DNA from: Methylococcaceae bacterium UBA1147
GTDB lineage: Bacteria; Pseudomonadota; Gammaproteobacteria; Methylococcales; UBA1147
Direction: 5' to 3'
Length of the DNA stretch: 27,144 nt
NCBI GenBank assembly: GCA_002311315.1
Contig: DBZZ01000022.1
Coordinates: 2,312-29,455 of the forward strand
Shown piece by piece: positions 23,019 through 27,144 of the stretch (position 1 is its first letter; each line of letters begins with the position of its first letter). Both the position numbers and the translations under genes were made by a program. The notes beneath the pieces were generated by a model. That model was not told the DNA's origin. It made no database searches and saw only the letters and a program-made list of their open reading frames with translations.

Positions 23019-25166
23019 ATGTTGAAAAGCTTCTTCCAGTGGCTGTTGCGGCTTCTTTACCGGGTCGAAATTAGCGGGCTTGAGAACTACAGGGAGGCCG
23101 GCGAACGAGTTCTAATCGTAGCCAATCATTGTTCGTTTCTTGATCCTTTACTAATCGGAGCCTTTGCTCCGAGCACGGTCACCTTTGCGATCAATACGCA
23201 TATCGCCCGCAAGCGCTGGATCAAACCCTTTCTCCTTATGTGCCGGGTGTTCCCGATGGACCCGGTGAGTCCGCTGTCTTCCAGGGCTTTGATCCAGTAC
23301 CTGAAGAAAAACCACCATGCAGTCGTTTTTCCGGAGGGTCGGATCACGGTGACCGGTTCGCTGATGAAGATTTACGATGGCCCGGGCCTGGTGGCGCTCA
23401 AGTCCGGCGCGACCGTCTTGCCGATCCGGATCGACGGTGCCCAATTCACGCCTTTTTCCAGGCTTCGGGGACGCGTCAGGTTGCGTTGGTTTCCCAGAGT
23501 CCGGCTGACGATCCTTCCCGGGGTAACGCTGCAACCGCCAGAAAACCTGACCGGTCGCGAGTCGCGAAAGTACGCAGGTCGACGTCTCGCGGACCTGATG
23601 ACCGAGATGATGTTCGAGACCAGTGACTACCGCAGAACCGTTTTTTCGGTTCTGCTTGATGCGCGCAAGATCCACGGCGGCCGGCACCTGGTGCTGGAGG
23701 ACGTCAATCGCGAACCATCCAGCTACAATGCACTGATCACGCGTACATTCTGTATCGCCAAAGAGTTTGAGCAACTGACCGAAGCAGGTGAAGTGGTGGG
23801 AATCCTGCTACCGACCGCAACGGCTACCGTGGTGGCGATGCTGGGCCTGCAGTGTAGCGGGCGAGTGCCGGCCATGCTCAACTATACAAGTGGATTGCGC
23901 GCACTGTCCTCAGCTTGCAGAACCGCTCGCATCCGGATGGTCGTCACTTCGCGCCGGTTCCTGGAAAAGGCGGGGCTGGAATCGATCGCCAAGCAACTAG
24001 AGACTGATGTCTGCTTTGTTTACATGGAAGAACTTTCGTCGCACATCTCGTGGTCTGCACGCATCAGGGGGTTTGTTCGATGTCTTGTATCCGGGTACTG
24101 GAACGACGAAGCCCGAAAGGATCCCGATCAGCCAGCAGTGATCCTGTTTACCTCGGGATCAGAAGGAACGCCGAAAGGCGTGGTGCTTTCGCACAGCAAC
24201 CTGCTGTCCAACCGTGCGCAACTGGCGGCGCGGGTCGATTTCAGTTCCCGGGACGTGATTCTGAATGCACTGCCCCTGTTTCATTCCTTTGGCCTGACCG
24301 CTGGAACCCTGTTGCCGCTTCTGTCGGGAATGCGGAGTTTTCTCTACCCCTCTCCGCTGCATTATCGCATCATTCCCGAAGTTTCCTACGAGATCAACGC
24401 GACCATCCTATTCGGTACCGACACCTTTCTTTCCGGCTATGCAGAACATGCTCATCCATACGATTTCTACAGTATTCGCTACGTTTTTGCCGGGGCTGAA
24501 AAACTGAAGGAAGAAACTCGCCGGAGCTGGTCAACCAATTTCGGTATCCGTATTTTCGAAGGTTATGGGGCCACGGAAACCAGTCCGGTATTGGCGGTGA
24601 ATACGCCCATGGATTATCGAAACGGGACCGTGGGCCGGTTGCTTCCGGGTATAGACCATCGGCTGTCCACGGTTCCTGGCATCGATGAGGGCAAGAGGCT
24701 GCATGTTTCAGGTCCCAACATCATGCTCGGCTACCTGCTTTCGGAGCAGCCCGGATTGATCGTTCCGCCTGCTTCGATCTTTGGTCAAGGCTGGTTCGAT
24801 ACCGGCGACATTGTCGACATCGAAGAAGACGGTTTCGTGAAGATCTGTGGGAGGGCCAGGCGTTTTGCCAAGATTGGTGGCGAAATGGTTTCGCTGGCAG
24901 TCGCAGAAGACCTGGTTGCGAGAGTTTGGCCATCGGGACAGCATGCGGTTGTCGCGCTTCCTGATTCGAAGAAAGGCGAACAGCTGGTTCTGGTTACGGA
25001 TGTCGCGGAGGCGAGCCGGCAGGCGATTGTTGCGAGAGCAACGGGAGTAGCTGAAATCAGTGTGCCCAAGAAGATCATTCCGGTGCCGTCGATTCCTTTG
25101 CTCGGAAGCGGGAAAATCGATTATCCCAGCGTGACTGAGGTGGCCAGGGAGGCTCTGGGCCTGTAA
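23019..25166 (+). CDS. aas: Bifunctional acyl-[ACP] synthetase / 2-acylglycerophosphoethanolamine acyltransferase
   Basis: A 715-residue fusion, close to the 719 residues of E. coli Aas. The N-terminal acyltransferase domain has the HX4D motif NHCSFLD (His37, Asp42) and FPEGR (104-108). The C-terminal adenylation domain has TSGSEGTPKG (378-387), EGYGATETSP (514-523), the WFDTGD motif and the terminal lysine motif GSGKIDY. Together they activate a fatty acid and re-acylate lysophospholipid at the inner membrane. ATG 23019 has no strong ribosome site. Both domains keep their key residues. The adjacent alpha/beta hydrolase could be a partner in lipid turnover, which is inference. Confidence 0.95.
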   Translation: MLKSFFQWLLRLLYRVEISGLENYREAGERVLIVANHCSFLDPLLIGAFAPSTVTFAINTHIARKRWIKPFLLMCRVFPMDPVSPLSSRALIQYLKKNHHAVVFPEGRITVTGSLMKIYDGPGLVALKSGATVLPIRIDGAQFTPFSRLRGRVRLRWFPRVRLTILPGVTLQPPENLTGRESRKYAGRRLADLMTEMMFETSDYRRTVFSVLLDARKIHGGRHLVLEDVNREPSSYNALITRTFCIAKEFEQLTEAGEVVGILLPTATATVVAMLGLQCSGRVPAMLNYTSGLRALSSACRTARIRMVVTSRRFLEKAGLESIAKQLETDVCFVYMEELSSHISWSARIRGFVRCLVSGYWNDEARKDPDQPAVILFTSGSEGTPKGVVLSHSNLLSNRAQLAARVDFSSRDVILNALPLFHSFGLTAGTLLPLLSGMRSFLYPSPLHYRIIPEVSYEINATILFGTDTFLSGYAEHAHPYDFYSIRYVFAGAEKLKEETRRSWSTNFGIRIFEGYGATETSPVLAVNTPMDYRNGTVGRLLPGIDHRLSTVPGIDEGKRLHVSGPNIMLGYLLSEQPGLIVPPASIFGQGWFDTGDIVDIEEDGFVKICGRARRFAKIGGEMVSLAVAEDLVARVWPSGQHAVVALPDSKKGEQLVLVTDVAEASRQAIVARATGVAEISVPKKIIPVPSIPLLGSGKIDYPSVTEVAREALGL

Positions 25167-25459
25167 TCGGTGTTTTGTGCGGATGATTCGCTGGCAGGGC
25201 TAGTTGGATTTTCAATTGCCGTATCGTTGATACTGAAACGGATCAGCAACTGCTGTTGGCACCATTCGGGGGTTTGCGGTGTTCCGGACTGCCAACGGTG
25301 TAACCGATGTCCGCATTCCATGCGTCGGGCAATTAGGCGGTCAGGCAGGTAGTCGCAGTCCTTTCGGCGTCCCGGGTTTTGGTTAGGCCGCCGGACTGTT
25401 TCCCTTGTTCGAAGGAATTGAATTAGCTCTTGAGGGAAAGGATCCTCTCGTGAGATCAT
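25121..25459 (-). CDS. Possible small cysteine-containing protein, unknown function
   Basis: An open frame of 112 codons starts at ATG 25459 with GGAGT 5 nt upstream, a good ribosome site, and fills an otherwise empty 330-nt gap. The protein is basic and polar, with CDYLPDRLIARRMECGHRLHRW in the middle (split here as CDYLPDRL and RRMECGHRLHRW) and three cysteines. Its 3' end overlaps the end of aas by 46 nt on the opposite strand. About 55% of codons end in G or C, which does not separate it from background. No family is recognised. It could equally be chance. Confidence 0.4.
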   Translation of the reverse strand: MISREDPFPQELIQFLRTRETVRRPNQNPGRRKDCDYLPDRLIARRMECGHRLHRWQSGTPQTPEWCQQQLLIRFSINDTAIENPTSPASESSAQNTDYRPRASLATSVTLG

Positions 25460-25498
25460 AAGTACTCCATTTTATCATCAATATCAACAGATTCAGCT

Positions 25499-26503
25499 AT
25501 GACGGATCCATTTCCACAGAAACTGGTCGATCGTTTCGGCAGAACGGTCAGTTACCTTCGCATATCGATTACCGATCGTTGCGATTTTCGCTGTGTTTAT
25601 TGCATGAGCGAGGAGATGACGTTTTTGCCACGGGCACAGATTCTGACGCTGGAAGAAATCGATACTCTGAGCCAGGCCTTCGTCGAGTTGGGTGTCACGA
25701 AGATTCGTATCACTGGCGGCGAACCGCTGGTGCGCAGGGGCGTGGTCGAACTATTAGCCAGGATTGGTCGGCTCAAGGGGCTTGATGAACTGACAATGAC
25801 CACCAACGGGTCGAACCTGGAGAAAATGGCCGGGGATATCAAGAAGGCCGGCGTGAAGCGGATCAACATCAGTCTAGATACCCTGGATCCGCGTAAATTT
25901 ACCGAGATGACCCGTGTCGGCGATCTGGCGACGGTACTGCGGGGAATCGAGATGGCCCGCAAGGCTGATTTCGGACGCATCAAGATCAACTCGGTGATCC
26001 TGAAAGGGCGCAACCACGAGGAAGTGTCCGACCTGGTGGGTTTTGCGGTCGACCGCGGTTTTGATATTAGCTTCATCGAGGAGATGCCGCTTGGATTGGT
26101 CGATGGCCATGACCGGGCCGAAGCCTATTACCCGAGCGACCGAATTAAAGCGGACCTGGCGCACGGTTACGAGCTGGTACCGACTACCGATTCGACCGGG
26201 GGTCCGTCCCGATACTTCAGGGTTTTGGGTACCGACAGCCGGGTCGGATTTATTTCTCCCCACAGCAATAACTTCTGCGCTTCCTGCAACCGGGTCAGGT
26301 TAACCGTTCAAGGGCGGCTTCTGCTGTGTCTCGGCAATGAGCATTCGATCGACCTGAAACGCGTTCTTCGCAGTTATCCCGGGGATCTGGATAGGGTCAA
26401 GCGAGCTATCGTCGATTCGATGGCGATCAAACCCGAGAAGCATGAGTTTGACCTTCAGAAAAAGCCGATTATATTGAGGCATATGAGCGTAACTGGCGGC
26501 TAA
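25499..26503 (+). CDS. moaA: GTP 3',8-cyclase MoaA
   Basis: MoaA is a radical SAM enzyme that, with MoaC, turns GTP into cyclic pyranopterin monophosphate, the first step of molybdenum cofactor synthesis. The 334 residues have the N-terminal cluster motif CDFRCVYC (Cys28, Cys32, Cys35), TGGEPLVRRG, and the C-terminal cluster cysteines 260, 263 and 277 (CX2CX13C). The C terminus ends in Gly-Gly, which is needed in known MoaA. All key residues are present. ATG 25499 has a weak ribosome site after an AT-rich leader. The genes around it are not molybdenum genes. A hairpin follows the stop. Confidence 0.97.
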   Translation: MTDPFPQKLVDRFGRTVSYLRISITDRCDFRCVYCMSEEMTFLPRAQILTLEEIDTLSQAFVELGVTKIRITGGEPLVRRGVVELLARIGRLKGLDELTMTTNGSNLEKMAGDIKKAGVKRINISLDTLDPRKFTEMTRVGDLATVLRGIEMARKADFGRIKINSVILKGRNHEEVSDLVGFAVDRGFDISFIEEMPLGLVDGHDRAEAYYPSDRIKADLAHGYELVPTTDSTGGPSRYFRVLGTDSRVGFISPHSNNFCASCNRVRLTVQGRLLLCLGNEHSIDLKRVLRSYPGDLDRVKRAIVDSMAIKPEKHEFDLQKKPIILRHMSVTGG

Positions 26504-26515
26504 AGGCCTGTCGAA

Positions 26516-26531
26516 GACCGGTTTTCCGGTC
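26516..26531 (+). terminator. Hairpin between moaA and aceE
   Basis: GACCGG, a TTTT loop and CCGGTC form a perfect 6-bp stem, followed after AAGC by TTTTC. The stem is short and the T-run displaced, so it is a weak candidate terminator of moaA. Confidence 0.45.
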
Positions 26532-26575
26532 AAGCTTTTCAATGATTTGTTTCCTGAGCTTCGGAGTGCAAATCC

Positions 26576-27144
26576 ATGTCCGTAGAACGCGACATCGTTC
26601 ATCATGGGGCAAGTGATGATGACCTGGATGCCGAGGAAACCAGAGAATGGCTGGATGCCTTGCTGTCCGTTATCCGGACCGATGGACTGGAACGTGCTCA
26701 CTACCTGATCGAACGACTGGTCGACCAGGCTCGCAGGTCCGGCGCCAACCTTCCCTATTCGGCCACTACCGCGTACATCAACACCATCCCGACACAGCAA
26801 CAGGCGGTCAGCCCGGGTAATCATGAGATCGAACACCGGCTGAGATCCTACATTCGCTGGAATGCCATGATCATGGTGGTTCGGGCCAACCAGAAGTCCA
26901 CTGAATACGGCGGGCATATTTCAACCTTCGCTTCCGCGGCGACGCTCTACGACGTGGGGTTCAACCATTTCTTCCATGCCGCAACGAGTCAGCATGGCGG
27001 AGACCTGGTTTTTTTCCAGGGGCATTCTTCGCCCGGGATCTACGCCAGGGCCTACCTGGAAGGTCGTTTGAGCGAGGATCAGTTGCTTCGTTTCCGTCAG
27101 GAGGTGGATGGTGGCGGTCTATCTTCCTATCCACATCCGAGGCT
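26576..27144 (+). CDS. aceE: Pyruvate dehydrogenase E1 component AceE (partial, 5' part)
   Basis: The first 189 codons of a homodimeric-type E1 of the pyruvate dehydrogenase complex, which decarboxylates pyruvate with thiamine diphosphate. Visible are ETREWLDAL, the TAYINTIP stretch, IRWNAMIMVVRANQ, GGHISTFASAATLYDVGFNHFF, and DLVFFQGHSSPGIYARAYLEGRLSEDQL, all diagnostic of AceE. The start is ATG 26576, with GGAG at 26563-26566. The rest lies beyond the window; aceF and lpd would be expected next, but this cannot be seen. Confidence 0.96.
   Translation, partial: MSVERDIVHHGASDDDLDAEETREWLDALLSVIRTDGLERAHYLIERLVDQARRSGANLPYSATTAYINTIPTQQQAVSPGNHEIEHRLRSYIRWNAMIMVVRANQKSTEYGGHISTFASAATLYDVGFNHFFHAATSQHGGDLVFFQGHSSPGIYARAYLEGRLSEDQLLRFRQEVDGGGLSSYPHPR

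Noticed and set aside
1..27144. CRISPR arrays, insertion sequences, attachment sites and rRNA or tRNA genes
   Set aside because: No regularly spaced repeats, transposase motifs, terminal inverted repeats with target duplications, or RNA gene signatures were seen by eye on either strand.

Overview
The window looks like a chromosomal segment of a Gram-negative gammaproteobacterium that carries the tetrahydromethanopterin (H4MPT)/methanofuran-type C1 pathway. KdsA (LPS core sugar), the order pyrG-kdsA-eno-ftsB-ispD-ispF-truD ... surE-pcm-yqaA, a fused Aas and an AceE-type pyruvate dehydrogenase all point to Gammaproteobacteria. The fhc genes and a Fae-family protein point to a methylotroph, a methanotroph or a formaldehyde-detoxifying relative. 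The species cannot be named from the sequence alone.

Region 1 (1-7.9 kb) is a C1 island. A dihydropteroate-synthase-like DUF6513 gene, partial at the window edge, runs leftward. Diverging from it is a tight fhcB-fhcA-fhcD-fhcC operon for the formyltransferase/hydrolase complex, with ATGA overlaps at A/D and D/C. A convergent monocistronic fae-like gene with its own rho-independent terminator follows, then a divergent radical SAM gene. The complex moves the formyl group from H4MPT to a methylofuran carrier and releases formate. DUF6513 and perhaps the radical SAM protein probably help to make cofactors.

Region 2 (8-17.6 kb) is a dense housekeeping block on the + strand: pyrG, kdsA, eno, ftsB, ispD, ispF, truD, uppP, surE, pcm and a YqaA-type membrane protein. 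It covers CTP, KDO, glycolysis, division, isoprenoids, tRNA modification and undecaprenyl phosphate recycling. Several starts are TTG or GTG, and several genes overlap. The uppP-surE gap holds competing inverted repeats.

Region 3 (17.6-23 kb) is accessory. A decayed glycerophosphodiester phosphodiesterase pseudogene lies where nlpD-rpoS often follows pcm. Two unusual GTPase genes follow: one resembles DUF697 proteins, the other has two N-terminal membrane helices. Then come a small four-helix membrane protein, a region with a Fur-box-like sequence, a small lipoprotein with four further cysteines, and an alpha/beta hydrolase.

Region 4 (23-27.1 kb) holds aas (lysophospholipid acylation), a possible small cysteine-containing protein, moaA (molybdenum cofactor) and the 5' part of aceE, which runs off the window.
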